A DNA stretch of 64,000 bases from positions 1 to 64,000 of the forward strand of contig NXFV01001816.1 of NCBI GenBank assembly GCA_002803225.1, in the 5' to 3' direction. This document shows positions 22,490-33,923 of the stretch, piece by piece. The position numbers and the translations under genes are program-made. Below the pieces are notes generated by a model. That model was given only the letters and a program-made list of their open reading frames with translations, had not been told where the DNA came from and ran no database searches. Each line of letters starts with the position of its first letter. Within the stretch, counting starts at the first letter, position 1. This stretch comes from Gamarada debralockiae. Its lineage: Eukaryota; Ascomycota; Leotiomycetes; Helotiales; Hyphodiscaceae.

Positions 22490-23421
22490 TTAAGGAAGGC
22501 ATTTTCCTCCAAAGGGATGGTATTATTGTTGTTTAATCCCCTTGCCTACTGTGAGGGTCTGACTCTTAGAATGCAGTCATTTTCTTTGTATTCCACAAGC
22601 CGCAGATCCGTCGATAGCAGGATTTTATCTTATCTCCGTCCTAATGGGCAGGTAGAGGTGTGTGTGTCTGTGTGTGTGCTCTATTACAGCCATGCACCCT
22701 GAAGGTATAGGCCGTTGCGATGTGCCAGCTATATACACCCTGCTGCACTATACTTTCTCCATTTCAGGAGCCAACCATGAGACCTGCTCCTTGACCTTGA
22801 AAGGCTAATAGTAACTAGATTAGTCTGCTTACATGAATTTAACTGTAGGGAAATATGGCGTAAAGTCGATGCTAGAGCCATACTTTTCTCTTAGTGTTCA
22901 GAGATGGTTGATAAATAGCGTAAATTTTGTTACATGAACGAAGCGAAGGTACATGAAGGGTACTTGAAGAAGACGTAGTCTAGAGTTGATGTGGCGGCGT
23001 CGACCAAGGTGGCATTTTGCCACCAGTAGCAGGGAAGATGGCGGGGCCCGTTACCAAGACTCTGCACAGCCACAAGCCTGACTTAAAGTGTGGCGTTCTT
23101 CTATTATATACCTTCTCCCACTTTGTCCGGATAAATCCGGCATGAAGGTTTCCTTCTGCTCTATGTCATTAAACTTTGGAGCTATATTCTTTCTTAATAG
23201 GAGCTTCATACTACGGTCCCGAAATTTAGAGACAGGCCAATAGTTATAATAGAGCAGGGGGGAACAGCCAAAATGACTTTCAACGCTATTGACCATAACG
23301 ATAGTATTTTCTTACTATAAACTGAACCCTTATAGAGAAATAGCTAAAGAATGATAGCAAACTAATTGTAACTTTATATATTTATGTGGTAGAGATTTAA
23401 GACCCCTAAACTATGAAGTCG

Positions 23422-23461
23422 TTCCGGCACGTAGGGTTTTCCGCCACGCAGGGATAGACGT
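23422..23461 (-). repeat. Right terminal inverted repeat
   Basis: The reverse complement begins ACGTCTATCC and matches the left copy at 36 of 40 positions. TA follows at 23462-23463. Confidence 0.85.
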
Positions 23462-23730
23462 TAGTAATAAGTAGATATAATTTATTTCAGGTTATTACTT
23501 TCAAGGAAGGCTTTAAGTTTCAAAGGAGGCTTTGTTAAGCTACTGCGATATATTTATATTTATCAATAATATGCTCCCGCATTCACGAGACGGATATGGG
23601 AAAACCTGACAGGGAAAAACCATATCCGGAGCAGTCCATCTTGATGATACTAAGAGAATGAAAACCAAACTATGCTCTTCTTCTTCCCCCCCTTTCCACC
23701 GCGCACACTACCATCTTCGAATCTCCATTT

Positions 23731-24131
23731 TTAGAAGCAGAATGCACCAGGAGCGCCCTTGCTAAGACAGCAATTATTGAACGCGCCAGAGTTGATGCAG
23801 TTTGTTCCCTCGGCAGAGCACTATCCAATTTATTACGACTCACATCCAAATTAGTGAGCAGGACGAAGGTAGACGTACCTGATTGTTGGGCCCTGGAAAA
23901 CGGAAACTGCCAAGAGGGCATCCAGTAGTGTCTTGGCTGCAGCAAGCGTTTGTCAAATCATCGAATTGAGGACCAGTACCACTCGGATCTTGGCACTTGC
24001 AGTTCTGTCCAGCAAGGACCCTAAATGGTATCATAAGTTTCGAGATGGATTTTGAGGGTGGAAACTTTGAAGAAGATATACCCATTGATAACTGAGGCCA
24101 AGAAGATGGTGCTGAGAGTGAAAAACCGCAT
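23731..24131 (-). CDS. Small secreted cysteine-rich protein (effector-like)
   Basis: Three exons, 24082-24131, 23879-24020 and 23731-23820, join in frame to give 93 aa. Intron 1 is GTATAT...TTTAG and intron 2 is GTACGT...GATAG. The first 21 or so residues (MRFFTLSTIFLASVINGVLA) form a classic signal peptide. The mature part of about 72 residues has ten cysteines: a CKC pair, an ACC pair, single Cys in TTGCPLG, QCSAE and TNCIN, an NNCC pair, and a final FCF. Even number, spacing and secretion signal indicate a disulfide-stabilised extracellular protein. I do not recognise the family. Its start is about 0.67 kb from the end of the HET-carrying repeat unit, a setting common for fungal effector candidates. 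Function is unknown. Confidence 0.8.
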
Positions 24132-26560
24132 TGTTGAAAGTTAAACTGAAATTTAAGGTTTGTTTGATATTATATTTTTCTCTGATGTTGGATCACTTGT
24201 ATGCTTTCTTCAGAACAGCAGCAGATCCAGTCTTTTATATCAATAGTTTTGTAGTTTCTCTTTTAGTTCCTCGAAGTGATTGAAACATAGAAGTCGATCC
24301 TAATAAGCTCGGTTCCGGGTATGTTGGAAGCAGTCGGAGTATTACTACAGCGCTAGCAGGGCCCTGAACTTTTCAACCCTCGTAATCCAACTACGGAGGA
24401 TGGGAAAGTTCATCGTGAAACAAAGACGCTTATATTCATTATGCGTAATGACGCTATAGTTCTCACTTCAGGATCGCTTCGTTTATAGCCCCAATACGCG
24501 CTTACTTTTCGGACCTAACCAGGAATACTCTGTCACACAAGTAGCCTAGCGAGCGGGTATTACGTTTAGGGCCATAGGGTAGCTGGAAATAAGGTTGAAG
24601 CAGCGGCTTTTTATTGGCTGGTTATCTGGCACTTCATTGCTCTCGAAATATAATCGAGCGGCATAGAAGATCTTAACCCCTTTAAGGGGCTTGTATAGCC
24701 TAGCTAGTCACCGGCTATGATATTGCAGACCGCGGGCATTAAGGAATAAAGTGTCCTCCTTCTGTCATGCCGCTAATTAAAAGAAGGCTAGTTCTGGCTA
24801 CAATAGCATAGAGAGGATCCCTATGGACTAAGAGTCAACCAATACAGATTTCAAGGTTTTACTAGCAGAGCCGGAATCTTAGACTACGTAGTTACCTTTC
24901 AAGCTCCAAATAAAGACATTGTTAGTGTCTATAGTCCCGTAACGTCTTTTACCTTGTTTCAAATCAACCTCAAGAGACGTACTAATATCCGAAACTTATG
25001 CTCCGCTAAATTTATGAGTGCCTATCTTAGAAGAACACCGCCGATCTCTCCTTGCCAAAGCCGGTCAATTATTCATTCGATCTACGCTGACTCGTCCTAT
25101 CGGCTACAAAGGATTCTTCTCGGCGCAATACTTCGGAGCTTTTACGTACATTACTACCAGACGTTTCCAAAAGAGGTCTGTGGTCTGCTGGTACGTCCTC
25201 GAAAAGGGTGGCTGAGCTTCATAAGATCGTTATCTCTTCCTTTAGTGTATGCAATTGTATGCCTCCCGCAATGTAAAATTATCCCCTAATACACGTTTCA
25301 AGAAGGATACGACTACGGCTTCTACTACTCGCAGCCACTTATTTATATGCACCTTGACAAGAAAATATCATTTATCAATACTTTTTAAAAGATAAAACCG
25401 GCCAAGGATCCTAACGGGCTTCTGCAAGTGGTTTGCTTGTAGAAACTAGTATAACGGCATGACTGCGTAGCCTACCCTGCGATCCATATGAAATAGGCCA
25501 TGTCTTTCATTATATTTACCATATTTGCTATTCTTTCAAGGGCGCCCGTAGCCACGTCATCATCTTCGTATTGTGCATCCCACGGAGCTGATAGACCACC
25601 GGCAAGGTTTGGTGGCTGACAGTCCATATCCATACCCAGCATCTGCTAAGCTCTCCTCAAATGAGGTCCTAGCCAATAGTTCCGATGAGTTAAATGTTTC
25701 CCGTAAAGGGAATTTGCAGCCGTTCCACTCGCGGCTCTTCCTAGACTTTGTGGTCTGAAGTGATCCTTGGCCACCTTCTCTGTCCTTTAGGATCCACGAC
25801 GTCAGTATGACGATGGCCTTATTATAAGCCCTCACGACTGGGGGTAATGAGGCCTTCGTACAACTCACATAGGGCAGATGAAAGCTGCTGTTACTGTGTT
25901 TTATCGAAATCATTGAGTTCTCAGAGTGGCTAAAGTCGTAGTTGCGAGCGATATTTGAGCAGACCTCCTTGCGCGTCATTTCAGATGAAATATATTGATT
26001 GGCCTCTTCCTTGAAATAGACGCGCTTCTCTCGCTGTCCACCACAAGGTGTCAGACGCTCAGAAACGACCCGCATCGCGGGGGTTTGGTGCTGCGTTATT
26101 TCTCCTTCTACCTCATGAGGCAGTAAGCAAATCTGACGACAATATTTGGCTGCTACGTAAGGTAGAAAGCATGCCAGAAAGTTTCCTCTCTAACTAATAT
26201 GGCCTAGTCTGCAGGGGACCATATAGGGATGTCACATCGCAATCCTTCAGCCTAGGTAGCGTTAGCAAAGGCATAATAACAATGACTGAAGCTGTTTCTA
26301 GAAGCATACCAATTAATAGACTGCGCAGAAATCTTTCTCAACCCGTTCTTTGTCTTTATCCACGCTCTCGCAGCTTTTTTGTCTTGTACTTTCCTTTTAG
26401 CAAAATTGTTACTTGATTACGCCAGGGCATAGTTCATGAAAATGCTTACCAATTTAGAGTCTCAGCGACATAGTCGTCAACAGGTATTTTGACTTCGTCC
26501 ATGCTCGCCAGGAGGCGTTCTGGAGTCTCACGCTATTCCTGGAAAGACTTATTTCTGCGG
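24132..26560. other. Gene-poor interval
   Basis: Several open frames of 60-171 codons occur (for example minus 25560-26075), but none shows a domain, signal peptide or splice-consistent extension that I recognise. The sequence may include old transposon remains. Confidence 0.45.
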
Positions 26561-27302
26561 CTATATATTCCATGAAAACCAGATATCTTCCTCTTTCCAA
26601 TTGTGAGAGATATAGTCAACATATCGTGATCGTTGGACCGGTATGATGCTATCGTCCTGAGCATACTCAGCGTCTTCGATACGAACTAGAGAGGGCGGGC
26701 TCGAACGTTTCTTCTGTCCGCACTGGACACCTGTGAGGCGATGCGAGCGTCGTTGGTATATTGACGGACTGGGGGTTTCGAGACCAATGATCGGATTATT
26801 GTGTCGTCCGTCGCTACCAACCGGAAGTTCTTCCCTAGTCTCTTCTCCCTCCTCGCCAGACTCTGTCTCTAGCAGCAAGCCCGATATACCTTTGTTGCAC
26901 TTAGCCTTCATATAGGACCTTTGAATCGATCGCAGGGATAGAGAACCAGCGACAGCTGGCATTTGGGAATATGAACTAGAGAGTGCTGGGTTCGTTGAGG
27001 ACGAAGGAGCAAAGGAGACTTCTGTCATTTTTGGTTCTTTGACGAGTAAGAATGTTGTGTTGACAGTGAGATCCAAATTGAAATCCGAGTATCATAGTCC
27101 AAAGACTGCTTTGACTTGTGATGATAATCTTGTTGAACTTCGTATATGGTGCTGCAGACAGCATAATAAGTGGTATCGATAACCCTAGACGAGTGAGCAA
27201 ATGGGATTCCGGAACGAGCAAGCCACAGCCCGGTGTCGATACTAGACATAACCGTTTCCATTTCGGCGGTTTAGTGGGAGAGCAGAGAGGATGCAGCTGC
27301 AA
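26561..27302 (-). CDS. Doubtful hypothetical frames
   Basis: The frame at 26561-27076 (171 codons, Ser/Glu-rich, with EEGEETREE) and an overlapping frame to 27302 lie on the same strand as the acidic frames at 27575-28292. They could be 3' exons of one gene, but no splice chain could be proved. Confidence 0.2.
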
Positions 27303-27574
27303 TTGATCTCAGTAGACAGAAGTGTGAAGGTATTGTATAATTAAGTTTCAAGAGATTGGATAAAAGTTGGGACTTGCAGAAAACTTGATATAGAGCGGGA
27401 GGGGTAGATACACTTATCGGTTCTTGGATATACATTTAAATGGCACATATGATATCTTTTGCAGCGTTGTCCGTATTAACGTGCTGTATGTATTAGTGAA
27501 AGAAGGAACCTATTAGATAACACAACTGATAGAACGGGGCTAGGGATCTATGTGGTAGTACCCCGCCCAGGTTA

Positions 27575-28448
27575 TCAGAGAAAGCATTTAAAAATCGACT
27601 TTGCTGGCGAACAAAAAAGCCACCTTCCTTTCGTGAAGATATCAAAACTTGGATCTTCTACCTCCTTAGCAACACTGAGACGCATAGAGCGCGTGTTTTC
27701 TTGTGTGATGTCGGTATTCACCTGCATTTTACAGACTTCGTGTGCGGCGAAAGACCGGCTAGGGGAGGCTAACCTTAGACGAAGACGGTCAGTAGTAAGT
27801 TGAGGCTTGGCGTTGTCGGCAACGCCGTTGTTATCGCCATTGTCATCTCGGTGATCAGAGACAAAAAGTCCCAAATTCAATGTCGTCCTTGAGCCGAAGC
27901 TGTCACTGTCCACCAGCTTACTGTCCGCAACGCGTGGAGAATCACAATCGCTTTTGGTCATGGGGTCGAGGTCAACCTCACTATAGTTGGTTTTAGAGCT
28001 GGTAACCAGGGGTTTCATCGCCACATAGTATAATTGAATCTGTGATCATATGAGTAAGGAGACCTTTTCCAAATTGGAAAAACAAAATATGCACACCTTG
28101 CGTGCTTCCTACTGTTGAGCGACTAGAACCAAAGGGACTACCACCTCGGGTTCTATTGTTGTCCGTTTTAGCCATGCCACTGGAGTTCGCTCCGATGCTT
28201 TTTGAGATGCTCTCCTCCTCCTTGACTGCCAGAGGCTCATCTATATCAATGGAGTCGTCATCGTCGTCGCTGTTATGGTTCCCGCTTGCCAAGGTGTTCT
28301 TCTGCTGTATGCTTGGTTACGGTACAGCTATATGTAGTGACTTGTTGTTTGGGGAATTTCGTGTTACTGTCAAGCGTTCTCCGCAATATTAGATCTTAAC
28401 AATGGTTATAGCAATCTCGAGACGTACCTTTTCCCCGAATAAGATCAT
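27575..28448 (-). CDS. Acidic hypothetical protein, multi-exon model uncertain
   Basis: A possible start at 28446-28448 (MILFGEK) with a GTACGT donor can join in phase to an acidic exon near 28290. That exon begins QKNTLASGNHNSDDDDDSID and continues VKEEESISKSIGANS. A donor near 28100 may join to a second acidic segment at about 28040 (YSEVDLDPMTKSDCDSPRV) running towards 27575. Asp/Ser richness suggests a disordered or nuclear protein, but no domain is recognised. The intron joining 28100 to 28040 uses a weak GTGCAT donor. It is a tentative gene, not a firm one. Confidence 0.3.
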
Positions 28449-30285
28449 TTCTGCAATGCTGATCTAAAAAGTAACTCTGCGGAGAAAAATTGCTCACATC
28501 TTGGCATTGGGTCGTATGTTTCGTCTACATCTCGTTCTTGTGATTGAGCTGTGAGACAGGTTGGCCAACGGAAAGAGATGCAATGTGTTGTTTAGGTAAA
28601 ATTGAAGCTGTGAGTGCAGCTGGCAATCAAGAAGGCTGGCTAGTAGAAGTCGAGGAAGGTTGGTAAAGCATAACATCATCCATGGTGGGAAAAAGGCCAA
28701 ATGTTCAATTTTGCCGTGAGGGCAGTTCAGAGAAGAAACAATGGGGTTTATATAACAAGCACACCTGTAACGGCGGCTTTCGAACATGGCAAGATACATG
28801 GATACCCCTAGGGAAATTAGCTCCACGCTCCCATCTACGTGTGTATCTCACAGAGATTCATATCCTGAAGATCCTTCGCTACAACCTTTCCTCCAATCGA
28901 CCGCTCTCGTCTAGAGGCCGTTCTCAGCTGTGTATCGCGGCATGTGGGCACAGCAAATCCTCGCCCTTGATCGAGAACAGCTAGCGTTGAGACCGGTGGG
29001 GCAAATGGCCAAGACGAAATAAGAACTCCGGGTAGATCTAACAATTCTCATGCGCCTTGCGATGTTGGCCTGAAATCCACGCCGAGATGACAACGGCCAT
29101 CCTGCTCTACCCAGCCTACTCGAGACGCAGTCGCTCTCATTCTTCCATGGGCGCCGGGCTGCCACGTAATACTCGACGGAGTAAGACAGAAGCCAGCAAT
29201 GTCTTCGTTAGGCATTTCTTCAATTGGCTAGGTAATATTGCACGAAGGCAGACCTAAAGAGCAAGTCTCCACGTCGTAATCACCGAGGAGCACTGCCGTC
29301 AGGATTGGGCTCATGCTTGTATCTCCGCCAATACGGTATTGTCCAGGATGATCGCCGTCTCAAAGACGAAAGTATCGAATCTTGATTCGCAGATCGAGGG
29401 GATAGGGATGGGGCTTCAAACGGGCTGTGCCGTCAAGGCCTTCGGCTGCGGCGAGACCGAGAAAGGAGACATTCTGAGTGGGTCGAGATGAGGGGTTGGC
29501 AGTGTATAACGGAATGGTCGAGAAGTAGGATGTCGCAGATTTAGAGCGGCCCGAAGGCGTTCAGCTTCTTCACCAGCCCATGTTGCCCCCGTTGCGCATA
29601 GCGTAACCCACGGAATCCTCACAAGGCAGACTCATCGAAGGAGATTCGACAAGGAAGGGCAAAGGATCGAAAGTTGGGAGGGGACCACGGAAGGAAAAGG
29701 CTACAACAGGTCGTAAGGTGTTACCAGAAGAGGGATTTAGACTTAGAGGGTTTGAACGTCGCGGAGTTGGGTGAGAGAGCTTGAAACACCGATTCTCTCA
29801 CGATGCCGTCCGGTCCATGGGCTCAATTTGCGCTCATATCCGGGCTGTTATAGCTAGATAGAGGGAGTGGGACAGTCGTTGTGCTGGACTCAAGTAGATG
29901 GAGGCGCGGATGCGATGGGGAAGCTCTATCTCCAATAGAAAATTCGGCATGTAGATGATCTTTAGGCTCCTAGATAAAGCCCAATAGCAAGTTATGAAGG
30001 TCTAGAGGAATTTGTGCAAAAGGGAAATGACATGCTAAAATAAATGAATGATAGAATAATGCGATTGGAATATGTTCTGCGAACAATGACACTTCCCTAA
30101 GTACCGGATGTCAGGGTACTCGAGGACGAAGTAATGTGTACGCGGGATCAAATTAGAGATCATTCTCGAATGCAATCGTAGAACTTTCTATCCCAAACAG
30201 TGTGTATCCAACGCTCAAAATTCATTGCTCATTAACTTCTCTATCCATACATGCCAATGGAGTGGAGATACCTCGTTGAGGTCTA
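28449..30285. other. Interval without supported genes
   Basis: Open frames here are short and featureless. Repetitive text was not evident. Confidence 0.45.
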
Positions 30286-31396
30286 TCAAAGCCGTAATAT
30301 CTCCCCGCCTTGTCTAATACCTCCTCTAAATAAGTCTTCGATCACTTTTCCACTGAGAACTGTCTCTTGGATGATACCCTCAACATGTTTAGGCTCCACT
30401 CTGCCGTACCAGATCCCACATCCAGCTAAGGAGTGAGCTCCTCCGTCCGCTGCCTTCAAACCCGGTGGGAGGTATAGAATGACATTCCCAGCAAACTTGT
30501 GCCCTCCAATATGACTGATCAGTCCCACTCTTGCGGTCCTCAAGGGCTCTTCAGGCCCTGAGCTCGGCAGCAACATCTGATGCCCATCCTGCGCGATCTC
30601 GACAGGCCCTTTCATGACCTCCACGTTCTTCATTGGGAGACACTTCACGAACTCATCCTTCAATATTGGGCCCGCAATACCACATCTCATGTCTCTGGTA
30701 CCGTGGCCGCAGATTAGTACCAGCACATCCTTCACATCTTGTACGCCATATAAGAACTGCTGCTGTTCCTCGCTCCTCAGCAAACGGTCTTTATGTATGG
30801 GTGACAAACTATCGTGGGCAGGATTGAGCGTCATAGGCAGAAGGTATCCTTTCACCAATGCTTGGACAGAATCGAAGGATACGCGGGGTAGAAACGGAAC
30901 ATATTTGAAAGAAGGGACGATGTATGCGGACGTCGTTTGGACTTCTGATCTTTTCGGAACGGAGCTTGGGAAGGAGGAATTCGTGAGGGAGACGTTATGA
31001 TATGGCTAAAAATCCATTAGTAAGGCCCTCATATGTCCAATACAAAGTGAACAGTACGTCAGAATACACCCCTCCCCTCCCCATAAGCTCCTTCAAATCC
31101 GCAGCCAAATTATCTCCGGAATTCTCCTCCTCGATCCTCGACATCCAATCTTCCTTGCCCGTACATATCAACACTTGCTCTGCGTATGCAGGCATAGTAC
31201 CATTGAGGGGTTTCGAATAATCTATCTCGAGTCCCTCAGGCATCGCGGGCGTTTCGGCGCAAGAACATGTTGGAGATGGACAGGATGGGATCGTGGGGAA
31301 GGGGGCGGTTCTATGGCAGATTGGTGACGAGGATATGTATCTTATTGAATGGCGAGAGAGGTGCCATGGTGACCGAGCTGTGGGTCGAAGGAACAT
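30286..31396 (-). CDS. AIM32: AIM32-like mitochondrial thioredoxin-like (sucrase/ferredoxin-like) protein
   Basis: Two exons, 31058-31396 and 30286-31005, separated by a 52 nt intron (GTACTG...TTTTAG with branch-like TTACTAAT), give 352 aa. The Arg/Ser-rich N-terminus suggests mitochondrial import. Family marks are the CSCAETPAMPEGL..D start of the conserved region, ICTGKEDWMSRIEEE, the cysteine/histidine segment CGHGTRDMRCG (a ferredoxin-like ligand region), ISHIGGHKFAGNVILYLP, and WYGRVEPKHVEGII. In yeast Aim32 is a matrix/inner-space redox protein with an iron-sulfur centre that affects protein import and thiol state. The gene is divergent from the MTQ1-like gene with 322 bp between starts. 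Confidence 0.9.
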
Positions 31397-31718
31397 AGAG
31401 AAATAAAGGGGGTGGATGAGAAGTGGTGGTGTTGATGAGGAGTAATTTTGGGGAGCTTTATCTAATCAGATGGCTTCGTCATTGTGCTAAGCGGTTGCCG
31501 GAGAGGAAGAAAAGGGGAGCCGAACAGATTTCAGCATTTTATATTCGGGCACATTCACCACAACCTAGATCAACCGCCATGAATTTAAGTCGAGCTCTTG
31601 TGGGACTGGAGTTGTTTTGATATTTTGCGGGTAAAACCCGACAAAAGCCTGACCTTTCCAGACAAACCGTCGATTCGAGCGCCATTTCGAAGGTCTCTCC
31701 TCCTATTCGACGCGCCAA
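31397..31718. promoter_or_regulatory. Divergent promoter of two mitochondrial genes
   Basis: This 322 bp gap separates the AIM32-like and MTQ1-like start codons and must contain both promoters. No specific element was recognised. Confidence 0.5.
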
Positions 31719-33020
31719 ATGCCACGAATCCCTCATCCAACCCTGTTAAAGGCGTACAGCAAGTCACCCTTATTACCTCTCGTCTTAAGAGGCTCTCGAA
31801 CTCTTCCATCAGCAATCAATGAGCTGAGATGGCTCACCGAACACGTCGAAGAAAGCTCTACCTCGAAATGCTGCAAGCTCAAGCAGCAAAAGCTTCTCTC
31901 TCTATGCAGGAGACGGTCAAAAGGTGAACCGCTGCAATACATACTTGGATCACAACCATTTGGAGATCTGGATATCAAATGTCGTCCGGGAGTTCTCATA
32001 CCAAGGTGCGTCAATCATTTGTAGGACACGTGATTTAAACCTAACTGGCAAACCTATTGCAGACCTGAGACGGAGGCATATACAACCTATCTGGCTCATC
32101 TTATTACTTCCCATCGCCTAGATCAAGTACTTACGCGTACATATGACCACGGAGACAAATTTCTCTCCATTCCAAAACGCAAAACCCCATCTCTCAAAAT
32201 CTTAGATCTCTGTACGGGAAGTGGTTGCATTCCCCTTCTCCTGAATAATCTCATCTCGAAGTCGCACGAAAATCTCGAGATTTATGGATGGGACATATCA
32301 AAACATGCCATCGCCTTGGCCAAGGAGAATTCGAGGCACAATGTTCAACTTGGGCACGTGAAGACCCCCTTCCAGGAGCGCATACTCTTCGAAGTTGTCG
32401 ACATCTTCGACAATTCGTCCGGGCTAACCACTATTCTCAAAAAGCAATCTACTCGGAGAGTGGTTAATGCGAAGGTTGACATCATTATTTCCAATCCACC
32501 GTACATATCGCAGGACGCGTTCAAGAAGGAGACCACACGTTCGGTGCGGAATTGGGAACCCAAGCTGGCCTTGGTCCCTGAAAAGCCTCCACGGCCGAAA
32601 TACCTAAAGAGGGTTGAAGCTGCAGACATCTTTTATCAGCGGTTACTAGTATTGCATACGGATACATTCAGATCCCAGATCTTACTCATGGAGGTTGGAG
32701 ATGAAGCGCAAGCTATCAGAGTCGCCAAAATGGCCATGGATCACTGCGGGATGAGGAACCGTATCGAAATTTGGAGAGACAGCCCCGATTCGGAAAATCT
32801 AGAGAAGGTTCAGTCAGGCAAATTCAAGATACCTGTGAGGGGAAGTGGTGGCTTCAGAGTTGTTGCTCTGTTCAAGTTCCGCAGCACAGCCAAAACCATG
32901 CGAGACGAAAGAAAGCTGAAAAGGCGAAGCATACTGAGGACGAAATCAAACCACCGCGGCGTCGGGCTTCTAGGCACAGAAAAAAACCGAAGAAGCAGAA
33001 ATAGAGATTGCTCGGCTTAA
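31719..33020 (+). CDS. MTQ1: Mitochondrial N5-glutamine methyltransferase (HemK/PrmC family)
   Basis: Two exons, 31719-32005 and 32063-33020, with a 57 nt intron (GTGCGT...TTGCAG) give 414 aa. The N-terminal helical part (LRGSRTLPSAINELRWLTEHV) and GEPLQYILGSQPFGDLDI are typical of the release-factor-binding domain. The methyltransferase follows: LKILDLCTGSGCIPLLL for S-adenosylmethionine and IIISNPPYIS, the NPPY glutamine-binding motif. The enzyme methylates the Gln of the GGQ motif in mitochondrial release factor. The last 40 residues are basic (RRSILRTKSN...) and poorly conserved; a further small intron or an earlier stop cannot be excluded. The start codon fits the usual MPRIP opening of fungal orthologues. 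Confidence 0.92.
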
Positions 33021-33920
33021 GCTTACCCCACAATCGAGGACGTGAGTTGCTTTCGATGGAGAGTCACCCAAAGACATCCGCATATGGACCACTCGACCTA
33101 ATAGTAGTTCATCTAGCCCACACCTCTTATTGTGATGAAAAGTCTCTCGGACTTCACACGGTTCATGATGTACTCATTTTGGTTGGATGAAAAGCATGTG
33201 GTCGTGGGAAAAGACGTGACATTTCCACTACATCAAAGCCACAACCAATTATAGGACTCAAGCACTTCCAAGTTTCACGACGTCACGGATGGCTCGATCA
33301 ACCAGCCATGCACTTTTGAAAGTATATTCTACATATCGCTACTTCCGCTCCCACATGGCAAATCCTTTGACGAGCCACGCCCAAGTATTGGGCCATTGGG
33401 CGGCGTGGTACCCCTGCGATACGTTTGGAGCTGAACCAACAAATTACTGTAGATGAACCATTTGTTACACAACCTAGAAGTGGTGTGTTCCCGAACCAAC
33501 AATGACGTCTTATATTTCTGGAACGCACTGTTCGTTCTGCGGCATCTAGAAGATATGCGGAAGGAGATTGGAAGGAAACTTTGTTCCAGAAATCGGAGAT
33601 GTTATTTCCATTTCGGGAACGCCATTTGGGCTTGATATTGTTCTCGAGTAGATCATATCTCTCAGCATTGAGTCAGGAACTAACGTATCAATTTTATCTG
33701 CACGTTGGATGAAGATAATTCCTTAACCTTCCAGATCGATGTTTGTTTGATTTTACTGGCAGAATGCATGGTTGATACGGCGTTCCTATGCAGCATTCTT
33801 CTAAAAGTCCTTCCCTATTTCATGTAATCTTTCCTCATTCCTTATTTGAGAGAACATATATGGTGCTTCCTTTTTTCCCCTCTCTTTCGAGTTGCATTCC
33901 CAGCTTTCTTGATTCACTCA
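33021..33920. other. Interval without firm genes
   Basis: A minus-strand frame around 33298-33440 reads GYHAAQWPNTWAWL in one frame, suggestive of a coding relic of unknown family. Nothing extends it. Confidence 0.35.
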
Positions 33921-33923
33921 AAA

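Larger units (their letters stand above)
20217..23461. mobile_element. 3,245 bp inverted-repeat unit with TA flanks, carrying a HET gene
   Basis: A 40 bp sequence at 20217-20256 recurs inverted at 23422-23461 with 36 of 40 positions identical. The four differences are all transitions. Both copies are directly flanked by TA (20215-20216 and 23462-23463). Such termini with a TA duplication are the hallmark of Tc1/mariner-type transposition. No transposase is found inside; the only substantial coding region is the intact HET gene at 20996-22489. The remaining interior (20257-20995 and 22490-23421) shows no recognised gene, apart from a short GT microsatellite near 22660-22680. The simplest reading is a non-autonomous DNA transposon with a host-type gene as cargo. 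A chance pair of oppositely oriented small elements is possible, but each would be expected to show its own second terminus. Confidence 0.75.

Noticed and set aside
22655..22680. GT-rich microsatellite
   Set aside because: Short simple repeat with no further significance.
25560..26075. 171-codon minus frame considered as a tyrosine-recombinase (DUF3435, Starship captain-like) fragment
   Set aside because: A weak likeness around AGYGYGLS was not supported by the catalytic Arg/His/Tyr motifs in any frame nearby.
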